Origin: Hyphomicrobiales bacterium
Lineage (GTDB): Bacteria > Pseudomonadota > Alphaproteobacteria > Rhizobiales > Rhizobiaceae
Assembly: GCA_900465675.1 (NCBI GenBank)
Contig: UBJR01000017.1
Location: 1 to 64,000 of the forward strand
Reading direction: 5' to 3'
DNA length: 64,000 nt
The notes under the pieces were generated by a model. It did not search any database. It saw only the letters and a list, made by a program, of their open reading frames with translations, and had not been told where the DNA came from. This document shows positions 8,493-16,645 of the stretch, one piece after another. The translations under genes and the position numbers were made by a program. Position 1 is the stretch's first letter, and the number at the start of each line of letters is the position of its first letter.

Positions 8493-9476
8493 TCAGATGT
8501 CCCCCTGCTGGGCCGTCTGCTCGTCACGCGGATTGAGAAGCCCGTCGATTACGATGGCGACGAGCAGGATGGTGGATTTGATCAGGTTCTGGTAGATCAG
8601 CGGGATGTCGATGATGGTCATCGCGTTCAGCATGATGCCGATCAGCGCCGACCCGAACAGCACGTTGCGAACGCTCCCCTTTCCCCCCGAAAGGCCGATC
8701 CCGCCAATCACCGCGACCAGCACGATGTCATAGAGGAGCGTCGAGTTGACGACGCGCGTATTGATCGAGTGAAGGCTGGCGGCCGTCAGCAGGCCGGCAA
8801 GAAACGCGACGAGCGCGGAGAGGACGTAACGAAAGACCAGCATCGGCCGGACGGGCATGCCCGCGTTGCGGGCGGCGACCGGATTGTCCCCGGCATAATA
8901 CACGTAGCGTCCCCATTTGGTGTAGCGAAGGAACAGGAAGATAACGAACGCGAGAGCGGCGAAAATGAAGACCTCGATCGGGATGTCGAGAAAGCGCAGG
9001 CCGCCGAACAGCTGCAGCCAGTTGTCGGGCGGAACCGGCACGGCATCCTGGGCGATCAGCTGCGAGCGCACGAAGCCGAAGACGAACGAACCGCTGGCAA
9101 GGGTGACGAAGATCGCCGGCACATCGGCATAAGCGACCAGAAAGCCGTTGAGCAGGCCGATACCGACGACCCCTGCGAGCACAAGGGCGAGCCCTTGCCA
9201 GCCGGAGCTTCCATCGTTGAGCAGCTGGAGATACCACGCGACGGACATCGCCATGACGGCGACGGCCGACAGATCGATGCCACGCCCGATGATGACGACG
9301 GCCATTCCAAGCGCCAGGATGCCGAGCACGGATACCGAGCGGATGATCGAGACGACGTTTTCGGCCGTGAAGAAACCAGGCAGAGTAGCCGACGCCACGA
9401 TAAAGATGATGACGGCGATCGCGGCCACGATCGTCTCCTGGCTCAACGCCGTCAGATGCAGTCCGCTACGTTTCAT
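8493..9476 (-). CDS. Sugar-type ABC importer permease
   Basis: This 327-residue polytopic membrane protein is of the RbsC/XylH class. It shows the conserved GRGIDLSAVAVMAMSVAW region, VALGMAVVII-like helices and AVIGGIGLSGGKGSVRNVLF. ATG at 9476 is chosen because an upstream in-frame ATG at 9527 has no ribosome site, while GGGGA lies before 9476. It is the first gene of the minus-strand importer operon and divergent from the RpiR regulator. With the fused permease downstream it may form a heterodimeric channel. Confidence 0.9.
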   Translation of the reverse strand: MKRSGLHLTALSQETIVAAIAVIIFIVASATLPGFFTAENVVSIIRSVSVLGILALGMAVVIIGRGIDLSAVAVMAMSVAWYLQLLNDGSSGWQGLALVLAGVVGIGLLNGFLVAYADVPAIFVTLASGSFVFGFVRSQLIAQDAVPVPPDNWLQLFGGLRFLDIPIEVFIFAALAFVIFLFLRYTKWGRYVYYAGDNPVAARNAGMPVRPMLVFRYVLSALVAFLAGLLTAASLHSINTRVVNSTLLYDIVLVAVIGGIGLSGGKGSVRNVLFGSALIGIMLNAMTIIDIPLIYQNLIKSTILLVAIVIDGLLNPRDEQTAQQGDI

Positions 9477-9872
9477 TCCACGTCCCCAAATCACGCGAAG
9501 CCTGCCGATGCGCGGGAAGATCGTCAAAGTTTGAGGCCCCTAAATACAGCCGGAGTTGGAGAAGGAATTTCGACGCAAAGAGGCTTTCGCGCGAAATCAA
9601 ATTCTCGGCGCTCCTCCACGCCAATGCGCGGAGCGGTGCATGCTGTACGGTGCTATTCGACTTGTTCCCGCAGTCTGTTGCTGCGTTGCGAGAACGTTAG
9701 GCCTCTGCCCGCCGCGATGTCAATATCATTTCATGATGGGATGAAGCGCAAAGGCTTGAAATGAGATCGACAAGAAACGGGGACGGTGCCACAGAAGGGA
9801 CAATCTGAAAAATTCCTTTCACATTTTGCCATTTTACTGTATTTCGCAGATTGAAATTCAGGGGGAGCAGCC
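9477..9872. promoter_or_regulatory. Divergent intergenic region with inverted repeats
   Basis: This 396-nt gap lies between the importer operon (minus) and the rpiR operon (plus) and must hold both promoters. An imperfect inverted repeat spans 9567-9597 (arms of 14 nt, 10 matching, centred on AGG). A perfect 7-bp pair CAATCTG (9801-9807) / CAGATTG (9847-9853) flanks an AT-rich stretch just before the rpiR start. Either could be an RpiR operator. No gene is apparent within it. Confidence 0.45.
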
Positions 9873-10793
9873 GTGACGGACGTCAGGACATTGCTGTTGG
9901 ATCAAAAGCTGGTGCTGACGCCGTCGGAAGAACGGATCGTGCAGATTCTGCTGGCCGACTATCCGGCGTCCGGCCTTGGTACGGCCGGAAATCTCGCCAA
10001 AAAGGCAGGCGTCAGCGATGCGACTGTCGTTCGTCTTGCGGTCAAGCTTGGCTTTGAGGGTTTTCCCGATTTGCAGAAGCGGTTGCTGTCGGAAGTCGAG
10101 GCCCGTCTCCATTCTCCATTGCTGATGATGGAGGCAAAGAGGCACGATGGCGCGGTCCAGGGCATTGCAGAGGCCTATCTTCACGCTGTCTCCGAGACCA
10201 TCGACAAGACGATCGGCGCGACGCCCAGCAATACCTATGATAAGGTCGCCAAGATCATCATGGCGGCCAAGGGACGCGTCGGCCTGGTCGGCGGCCGCTT
10301 CAGCCGCCACATCGCCGGAATGCTGTCCGGATATCTGTCGCAGTTTCGGTCGAACGTGCAGGATATCGGCACGCTTTCCGCACAGTCGTTCGACATTCTG
10401 GTCGACTATGGCAAGCGCGATGTGCTGATCGCCTTCGACTACAGGCGATATCAGAACGACGTCATCGCCTTTGCCTCGCAGGCCGCCGATCGCGGAACAT
10501 CCGTCATCCTGTTTACCGATCAGTGGCTCTCGCCGATTGCGGAACATGCCGAAGTCACGATCATCTGTCCTCTGGACGTCCCTTCGCCCTACGACACGCT
10601 GGCACCGGCCGTGGCCCAGATCGAGGCGCTGGTAGCACAAATTCTCGCCTCGCTCGACGATGCGACGCGCAGGCGCGTTGAAAGCCTCGAAGCTGTGCGT
10701 GCCTACAATGCCGTCACGCTCGATGGCGCCGACAATGTCAGCTCCACCCAACCCGGCCCCAAGCGCACGAAAGGTACCACAAGCGATGCCTAG
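9873..10793 (+). CDS. MurR/RpiR-family transcriptional regulator
   Basis: This 306-residue regulator has an N-terminal helix-turn-helix domain (about residues 1-77; NLAKKAGVSDATVVRLAVKL is the reading-head region) and a SIS sugar-phosphate-binding domain (about 125-255; GRVGLVGGRFSRHIAGMLSG). RpiR proteins commonly sense phosphosugars or related ligands and control adjacent catabolic genes. The start is GTG at 9873 with GGGGGAG five bases upstream. Its end overlaps the next gene by eight bases. It probably controls both its own operon and the divergent importer. Confidence 0.9.
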   Translation: MTDVRTLLLDQKLVLTPSEERIVQILLADYPASGLGTAGNLAKKAGVSDATVVRLAVKLGFEGFPDLQKRLLSEVEARLHSPLLMMEAKRHDGAVQGIAEAYLHAVSETIDKTIGATPSNTYDKVAKIIMAAKGRVGLVGGRFSRHIAGMLSGYLSQFRSNVQDIGTLSAQSFDILVDYGKRDVLIAFDYRRYQNDVIAFASQAADRGTSVILFTDQWLSPIAEHAEVTIICPLDVPSPYDTLAPAVAQIEALVAQILASLDDATRRRVESLEAVRAYNAVTLDGADNVSSTQPGPKRTKGTTSDA

Positions 10794-11430
10794 CCCACTT
10801 CTGAGGCGGGATGCCCCATACGTCCCAGGCGAAACGGCGATCTTGCTCGTCGACATGCAGCGCATCTGGCTGGAACCGGGGCTCGATCCCGATCATCCGG
10901 AGCGTGGTCCCGATCACTATTTCTACCGCCAGACGGCATCGGTCACCATTCCGAACAACGAGCGCCTGCTTGCAGCGGCAAGAGCGAACGGCATCGAGGT
11001 GTTGCACACGATCATCCAGAGCCTGACGGAGGATGGCCGTGACAGATCGCTCGATCACAAGCTGACGCCAATCCATATCCCGCCAAGCAGCCCTGAGGGC
11101 TTTCCTCCTGAAAATCTCGGCCCGAGGAATGACGAGATCCTCATCCCGAAGACGTCGTCCGGCGTCTTCAACTCGACCAACATCGACTACGTTCTCAAGA
11201 ATCTCGGCATGCGCTACCTGATCATCTCTGGCATCATGACCGACCAATGCGTCGACATGGCCGTCAGAGACGCGGCAGATCGCGGTTACTACGTGACCTG
11301 CGTATCCGACGCCTGTGCCGCCGCGTCCCAGGAACGCCATGACATCGCCTTGAAGGCATTCGGTGGCTATTGCTGGGTCACCGACACCGATACGGTCGTC
11401 AACCGCCTGGCTGCGAGGTCAGCTGCATGA
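10786..11430 (+). CDS. Isochorismatase-family cysteine hydrolase
   Basis: This 214-residue protein has the three catalytic elements of the cysteine-hydrolase branch of the isochorismatase family: Asp in ILLVDMQ, Lys in LIPKTSSGVF and the nucleophilic Cys in GIMTDQCVDMAVRDA. Relatives hydrolyse amides such as biuret, N-carbamoylsarcosine, ureidoacrylate or nicotinamide. ATG 10786 overlaps the rpiR stop by eight bases, and the gene ends with ATGA overlap into the ligase gene. Together with the next two genes it suggests breakdown of an amide or ureido compound. The exact substrate is unknown. Confidence 0.88.
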   Translation: MPSPLLRRDAPYVPGETAILLVDMQRIWLEPGLDPDHPERGPDHYFYRQTASVTIPNNERLLAAARANGIEVLHTIIQSLTEDGRDRSLDHKLTPIHIPPSSPEGFPPENLGPRNDEILIPKTSSGVFNSTNIDYVLKNLGMRYLIISGIMTDQCVDMAVRDAADRGYYVTCVSDACAAASQERHDIALKAFGGYCWVTDTDTVVNRLAARSAA

Positions 11431-12746
11431 CCGGCGCCGGGGCTCTGACCGGGATCGTCACGACCGACATTGCTGCGGTGACCCGGGGCCGCTTTGTCGC
11501 CAGCAGCGCTTTTGAAAAGATGCTTACGGGCGGCGTCGGCTGGCTGCAGGCGAACCTTTCGCTGACGCCGTTCAACGTCATCGCGCATCCCAATCCGTGG
11601 GGCTCCTCGGGCGATCTGCGATTGCTGCCGGATGCGGCAGCACGGTTTCGCACCGCAAAGACGGGCTCGGACACGCCATTCGATATGGTGCCGGGCAACC
11701 TTGTGGAACTGGACGGCCAGCCATGGGGATGCTGCACCAGATCCATCCTGGCAAATGCTCTCGATGACCTGAAGGCACAGACCGGACTGACGATCGTTGC
11801 CGCTTTCGAGCATGAGTTCAAACTGCTGGAAGCCGGTCTGCCGCGCGAACATGTGATGTCCTTTGCCGGCTTGCGGCGCGTGGATGGCTTCGCCTCGCAG
11901 GTGATGGAGGCGCTCGATGAAGCCGGCCTCAAACCAGAAGTCATCATCTCGGAATATGGCGAGGACCAGTTCGAGGTGACGAATGCACCGTCAACAGGAC
12001 TTGCAGCCGCCGACCGTGCCGTCGCTCTGCGCGAGATCATCCGCGAAATCGCCCGTAACCGCGGCTGGAAGGCGTCATTTGCGCCGAAGACATCGCCATC
12101 ATCGGTCGGAAACGGCGTCCACATTCATTTCAGTCTCGTCGGGGCCGATGGACAACCCGCCTCCTATAACGCTTCAGGGCCATCGGGACTGTCGGAAGCG
12201 GCTGGCGCCTTCTGCGCCGGCATCCTCAAGCATCTTCCCGCGATCACCGCATTAACGGCGTCGAGCGTATCCTCCTACTTTCGTCTGAAGCCGCACAATT
12301 GGAGCTCTTCCTACACTTGGCTCGGCGACAAGGACCGGGAAGCGACCCTCAGGATATGCCCGACGGTGACGATCAGCGGCAACGATCCGGCGAAAAGCTT
12401 CAACGTCGAATATCGTGCTGCCGACGCGACGGCAAATCCCTATCTGGCGCTGGCGGCCATTGTTCGCGCCGGTCTGGAAGGCCTGAAGGCGCGGCTGCCC
12501 TGTCCGCCCGTTCACTCCGGCGACCCCGACGAACTGACGGAAGCAGACCGCGCAGAGCTGGGTCTTCGACGGCTCCCGGAAACGCTTGAGGACGCCCTCG
12601 AGGCATTGCAAGGCGATCCGGTCGTCGCATCATGGTTCCCGAAGGTATTCCTGGATACATTCACCGGAATGAAGGCGTTCGAAATCAAGTCGCTTGAAGG
12701 CCTCGACGAGGAGGCGACCTGCGCCAGCTACAGGGCGGTCTATTGA
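11427..12746 (+). CDS. Glutamine-synthetase-like gamma-glutamyl ligase
   Basis: This 439-residue protein belongs to the glutamine synthetase superfamily. Visible catalytic motifs are EHEFKLLE (metal ligands), GNGVHIHFSL (His-bearing nucleotide and metal region), DREATLRICP (substrate Arg region) and EYRAADATANPYLALAAI. It lacks the adenylylation-loop look of housekeeping GlnA and is closer to catabolic ligases such as PuuA or IpuC, which attach gamma-glutamyl to amines. The start at 11427 overlaps the previous stop (ATGA) and its own stop overlaps the next start (TTGA). In this context it may activate an amine for catabolism; the amine is not identifiable. Confidence 0.87.
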   Translation: MTGAGALTGIVTTDIAAVTRGRFVASSAFEKMLTGGVGWLQANLSLTPFNVIAHPNPWGSSGDLRLLPDAAARFRTAKTGSDTPFDMVPGNLVELDGQPWGCCTRSILANALDDLKAQTGLTIVAAFEHEFKLLEAGLPREHVMSFAGLRRVDGFASQVMEALDEAGLKPEVIISEYGEDQFEVTNAPSTGLAAADRAVALREIIREIARNRGWKASFAPKTSPSSVGNGVHIHFSLVGADGQPASYNASGPSGLSEAAGAFCAGILKHLPAITALTASSVSSYFRLKPHNWSSSYTWLGDKDREATLRICPTVTISGNDPAKSFNVEYRAADATANPYLALAAIVRAGLEGLKARLPCPPVHSGDPDELTEADRAELGLRRLPETLEDALEALQGDPVVASWFPKVFLDTFTGMKAFEIKSLEGLDEEATCASYRAVY

Positions 12747-13492
12747 GCAGCCGGACATCAGATTTTCACGCGTGGCCAGATCCGGTCGAGGTGCTCAACG
12801 CCGAAGGCCAGTCCGAGATCGTGCTGATTTGCGAGCACGCCTCGAATTACATTCCGGAGGTGTTTGACGGCCTCGGGTTACCGCCCGAAGACCTGGTTCG
12901 CCATATCGCCTGGGATATCGGAGCAGAAGCCGTAAGCCGCGCGCTTTCATTGCATCTCGACGCCCCGTGTTTCATCGGCAAGTATTCGCGGCTTCTCATC
13001 GACCTCAACAGGCCGCCCGGAAGCCCGACAAGCATTCCCGAGCGATCCGAAGCAACCGATATTCCCGGCAATTTCCTGCTTGGGGCCGAAGACAGGCAAC
13101 TCAGAACAGACAGAATATTCACGCCGTTCCAGGCTGCAATCTCGCGGCATCTCGACCTGCGCCAGCAGCAAGGACGGCCAACCAAGATCATTGCGATCCA
13201 TTCGTTCACACCAGTGTTCCTGGGAGAGCAGCGCCCCTGGCATGCCGGTATCCTGTTCAGCAGGTCGTTCGGATTGGGCAGGCAGATGATCAACCGTCTG
13301 ACGGAGATCACCAAGCTGAGGATCGGCGCGAACGTGCCCTATGTCATCGAACGGATGAGCGACTACGCCATCCCTGTCCATGGCGAAGACCGGAGGCTAG
13401 ATGCCGTGCTGGTGGAGATCCGCCAAGACCTGATCGGATCCGCTGATGGTCAGTTGCGCTGGGCGCGTTATCTTGCTGAGGCCTTGAGCTGA
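12743..13492 (+). CDS. N-formylglutamate amidohydrolase-like protein
   Basis: This 249-residue protein of the N-formylglutamate amidohydrolase (HutG-type) family has the N-terminal metal-site motif LICEHASNYIP, then DIGAEAVSRALS, the YSRLLIDLNR stretch and IHSFTP with a further metal ligand. The true HutG substrate is a histidine intermediate, but no hut genes lie nearby. Here it probably cleaves an N-acyl or gamma-glutamyl product from the preceding ligase. The start is TTG within the overlap TTGA. It is the last gene of the rpiR operon. Confidence 0.85.
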   Translation: MSSRTSDFHAWPDPVEVLNAEGQSEIVLICEHASNYIPEVFDGLGLPPEDLVRHIAWDIGAEAVSRALSLHLDAPCFIGKYSRLLIDLNRPPGSPTSIPERSEATDIPGNFLLGAEDRQLRTDRIFTPFQAAISRHLDLRQQQGRPTKIIAIHSFTPVFLGEQRPWHAGILFSRSFGLGRQMINRLTEITKLRIGANVPYVIERMSDYAIPVHGEDRRLDAVLVEIRQDLIGSADGQLRWARYLAEALS

Positions 13493-13613
13493 AGCCCGCA
13501 TGTTCGCGATGCCTTCCTGAGCGCCGGCGGGAAATGCGCATCTTTATTGCCGCGTTGATTAATCGCATTTTGTGCTAATAAGTGGTAGATGACAGCCGAC
13601 TGCACATGAGCCG

Positions 13614-13841
13614 TTGAGCATCATTCTCGAAACTGCGAAACGTGGGCCGGTACTGGAGAACTTTTTGGGTTGGAAAACACCGAAGTTTGAATATGTGAAC
13701 GGCTATAAGATCGTTGAATTTGATGGGCCTGCCTTCAAGGTCTATGACGGTGACCGTCAACTCGGGGAAGATTTCCCCTATCCCGGCGAGGCTGCGGCCT
13801 ATGCAACCTCTCTGCCAAAGCGGGATCAGCCACGCCGCTAG
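13614..13841 (+). CDS. Small hypothetical protein
   Basis: An open frame of 75 residues (SIILETAKRGPVLENFLGWK... ending KRDQPRR) looks protein-like, with balanced composition and several aromatic residues, but I do not recognise a family. The only workable start is TTG at 13614, without a clear ribosome site. It lies between the catabolic operon and rsgA on the same strand. Confidence 0.45.
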   Translation: MSIILETAKRGPVLENFLGWKTPKFEYVNGYKIVEFDGPAFKVYDGDRQLGEDFPYPGEAAAYATSLPKRDQPRR

Positions 13842-13906
13842 GCGCCAACCCGCGAAACAGCATTGAGGGCGCCCGTTATGACAACTTATCCGGATACGGT
13901 GCAGGA

Positions 13907-14929
13907 TTGACCCGCTTACCCATACCTTCACCGCTCGAACTGCTTGGGTGGTCTGAATTCTTCGCGAAACAGGTCCAGCCCAGCGAGGTGGACTTGGTTC
14001 CCAGACGTATCGCTTCGGTTCACCGCGCACGCATCGAGGCAGTCGATGTCACTGGGCCAGTCGGACTGGAACTTCCAGCCCACGCCAACACTGCTGACTA
14101 TGCGGTGGGCGATTGGGTTCTTGCCGATCCCCTGACCGATATGCTTGTCAGCCGTCTCGATCGGAAAAGTGTCTTTCAAAGGCGCCCGGAAGGTGGACGT
14201 GGCCATCAGCTTGTTGCGGCCAATATCGACACACTGTTCATCGTGACCTCGTGCAATGCCGATTTCAATCTCGCCCGGCTGGAACGCTACCTGATCATGG
14301 CGATCCAAGCCGGCAGTAGCCCGGTGATTGTACTGACAAAGGCCGACGTCACTGAAGACGCCCGCCGGTTCATGGCGGAAGCCGGGGCGCTACAACGGGA
14401 TGTGCCTGTCGTCGCCGTGAACGGGCGCTCTGCCGATGCGGTGTCGCAGTTGAGACCTTGGTGCGGCGCAGGTCAGACGGTCGCGCTGGTGGGATCCTCC
14501 GGTGTCGGAAAATCGACGCTTGTGAACACAATGACGGGGTCGGAATCTGACGCGAAGCAAAAGACGGGCGCAATCCGGGAATATGATTCACAGGGCCGGC
14601 ACACGACCACGGCTCGATCCCTGCACGCAATTTCAGGCGGCGGCTGGGTCATTGATACGCCAGGAATAAGAACACTTTACGTGAGCGATGTTGCCGACGG
14701 CATAGATACACTCTTTGCTGAAATCACCGAGCTGGCGCCGCTTTGCCGCTTTCGCGACTGCACCCATGCCCGTGAACCCGGATGCGCCGTCCGGGCAGCT
14801 GTTGCAAGTGGCGCCCTGTCCGCCGATCGCTTGGAACGCTGGCGCAGCCTGCTTGCGGAAAACCGTGAGCGAACACCTGTCTTGAGCGGACCACGCGGCA
14901 ACAAGATCGTTCGCAAGAAGAAATATTGA
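13907..14929 (+). CDS. rsgA: Ribosome small subunit-dependent GTPase A
   Basis: This 340-residue RsgA (YjeQ) GTPase assists late 30S subunit maturation. The N-terminal OB-fold part leads to a circularly permuted GTPase domain. The G4 motif LTKAD (about residues 143-147) comes before G1 GSSGVGKS (about 196-203) and G3 DTPG. The C-terminal zinc site is visible as CRFRDCTHAREPGC. The start at 13907 is TTG, since no in-frame ATG lies nearby. It is a monocistronic housekeeping-type gene in an otherwise accessory neighbourhood, possibly an extra copy. Confidence 0.93.
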   Translation: MTRLPIPSPLELLGWSEFFAKQVQPSEVDLVPRRIASVHRARIEAVDVTGPVGLELPAHANTADYAVGDWVLADPLTDMLVSRLDRKSVFQRRPEGGRGHQLVAANIDTLFIVTSCNADFNLARLERYLIMAIQAGSSPVIVLTKADVTEDARRFMAEAGALQRDVPVVAVNGRSADAVSQLRPWCGAGQTVALVGSSGVGKSTLVNTMTGSESDAKQKTGAIREYDSQGRHTTTARSLHAISGGGWVIDTPGIRTLYVSDVADGIDTLFAEITELAPLCRFRDCTHAREPGCAVRAAVASGALSADRLERWRSLLAENRERTPVLSGPRGNKIVRKKKY

Positions 14930-15207
14930 ACGCCTGTGGCGGGCGTCGCGTAAGCGGCGTTGGCAGGACCCGGCCTCGATTCGTATTCCGGCGGCTGCAG
15001 GGCAAAAGTTTATCAGCGCATCTTTCCTACCGTCATGCCCCGCCGGCACGGCTTATTTCTCGGCAGGGCCACGCAAGATCGGCAGCAGCAGATAATCGTT
15101 CCGGTTGGGATCGAAGGCAACGATCTCCAGACCGCACGAAAATGCCTCCTGCAGACCCCCGCGTAGCGAAAGGAGATCGGAATCGTCAAACGTGCTGTTA
15201 ACGGCAG

Positions 15208-15529
15208 GTGGCACGCGAACTCGCGTGCATTGGTCCCATGGCTGTCCCGCGGCGCGACCCTGCATCGCTGAAATTCCTGGTGTTGAAGTCGATGCAGCAT
15301 TTCCGCGCCGCCCTTCGAGCCACTCGCCGGCCAGGTCGTCGTCTGCGACAGTGGCGCTCTGGCCACGCTGCGCGCGGAGTTGCGGCCCTACGTCCATGTA
15401 AAGCGGCCGATCTGGCCGGTGGATCGCACCGGAAGCCTCATCGCTCTCGAAGCAATGCGAAGCCATAGCGCGACAATTGCTGCAGTTTCCTCTACGTTCC
15501 CGCCGGAGATGAAGCGGGCAGAGAGTTGA
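15208..15529 (+). pseudogene. Decayed ORF, family not recognised
   Basis: Two frames join into one plausible protein. Frame 1 reads LKFLVLKSMQHFRA up to about 15302. Frame 2 then reads PFEPLAGQVVVCDSGALATL, continues through LRPYVHVKRPIWPVDRTGSL and ends at TGA 15527-15529. The frame change and lack of a start indicate a broken gene. The downstream small ORF begins two bases later. Confidence 0.35.
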
Positions 15530-15530
15530 G

Positions 15531-15752
15531 ATGGGCCGATTTGAAGATACCGAAGCCGCAATAACCGAACGGCTCCGTGCGATGAAAGGAAATCCGGATG
15601 TGACAATCAACCTTTTCGAACTCGGGGTTCCCTTGAATGCAGCGGGGTTTACGCAGGATGAGATCACGGCGGTGCTCGAAGCCCTGGAGCAGGACCGTAT
15701 CGTTGAGTTTGCACCTGGCAACAGGCTTCGGCTGATTAGGCCGCTGCCCTGA
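15531..15752 (+). CDS. Small hypothetical protein
   Basis: A 73-residue ORF (MGRFEDTEAAITERLRAMKG..., ending RLRLIRPLP) that resembles a small winged-helix-like fold: a helix, then FTQDEITAVLEALEQDRIVE and a short strand pair. GAG-rich sequence precedes the ATG. It follows a decayed ORF closely, and the composition is credible. The function is unknown. Confidence 0.5.
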   Translation: MGRFEDTEAAITERLRAMKGNPDVTINLFELGVPLNAAGFTQDEITAVLEALEQDRIVEFAPGNRLRLIRPLP

Positions 15753-15948
15753 CATCGTGCTGGTGCGTCCGAACCGGCGACAATCTCGCTCTGGCCCGCT
15801 TTCCTCTTCAATCGGTCATTTGGCGTATGTTCTCGCGCAAGCCCGTCGCACAAAGCCCTTTGCCTCCAGCCGCTGAAGCTGTGTTCCCGGTGCAATCGGA
15901 TGGAGCATTGCTATGGGATGTCACGCGACAAATGCCGCTCTGATCAAC

Positions 15949-16590
15949 TCAATCCGCGAATACTTCCATCATCGCTTTCAAAACCAGAACCGCAGAAGCC
16001 GCGCCCGGGTCGACATGGCCGAGGGATCGCTCGCCAAGCCGCGCCGCTCGTCCGCGCACCGCCACCATTGAACGTGTGGCCTCCGCCCCACCCTCGCCTG
16101 CCACCACCACGTCACGCCACAGTTCCCTTACCCCGCTTTTGCGCACGAGTGCTGCACGAGCCGCCTCGGCGGCCGGAATCCAGGCGTCAAGCATCGTCTT
16201 GTCGCCACGCTGGCCCTTCCCGCGTTCCTGTATGCCAAGCGTTATCGCCTCCAACATGGCGACTTGGCCCGCAGCGTCCAGAGACTGCCGGCCTTCCAGT
16301 GCCTTTGCGGCACGTAAAAACGCTGTCGCATAAAGAGGGCCTGTCGAGGCGCCGACGGCGTTGAGAAACACCGATGCTGCGGTTGTCATCACAACCGACG
16401 GCGGCATCTCGTCGAGATCGGACCGTGCCAATTCACCAGCGACGGCGCCAAAGCCAAGAGACATCGTTATCCCATGGTCGGCATCGCCAATCGCGCCGTC
16501 AAGCTCGGTGAGGTAGTCTTTTTCTGCCGCGATCAAGCTGGATATCCGATTGAACATCCGGTTGAGCCTGCGCGCATCATTCTCTGCCAT
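15949..16590 (-). CDS. DhaL-type ketose kinase ATP-binding subunit (second copy)
   Basis: A 213-residue DhaL-like subunit, the ADP/ATP-binding part of dihydroxyacetone-type kinases. The Mg-binding motif reads GAIGDADHGITM, and further family features are ASTGPLYATAFLRAA, GQRGDKTMLDAWIPA and the C-terminal HVDPGAASAVLVL. The motif has DAD where the upstream copy has DGD. It is the last gene of the polyol operon, 55 nt after the SorC-DhaK fusion, so it probably partners with the DhaK half of that fusion. The start at 16590 has GGGA upstream. Confidence 0.9.
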   Translation of the reverse strand: MAENDARRLNRMFNRISSLIAAEKDYLTELDGAIGDADHGITMSLGFGAVAGELARSDLDEMPPSVVMTTAASVFLNAVGASTGPLYATAFLRAAKALEGRQSLDAAGQVAMLEAITLGIQERGKGQRGDKTMLDAWIPAAEAARAALVRKSGVRELWRDVVVAGEGGAEATRSMVAVRGRAARLGERSLGHVDPGAASAVLVLKAMMEVFAD

Positions 16591-16645
16591 TGTTTCCCTC
16601 CCATGTGCACAAGACGCCCGATGATGAGGCCGGTGCATGCCGATC

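Noticed and set aside
14930..14946. Short GC hairpin after rsgA as a terminator
   Set aside because: The stem is only about 5 bp and there is no T-run.
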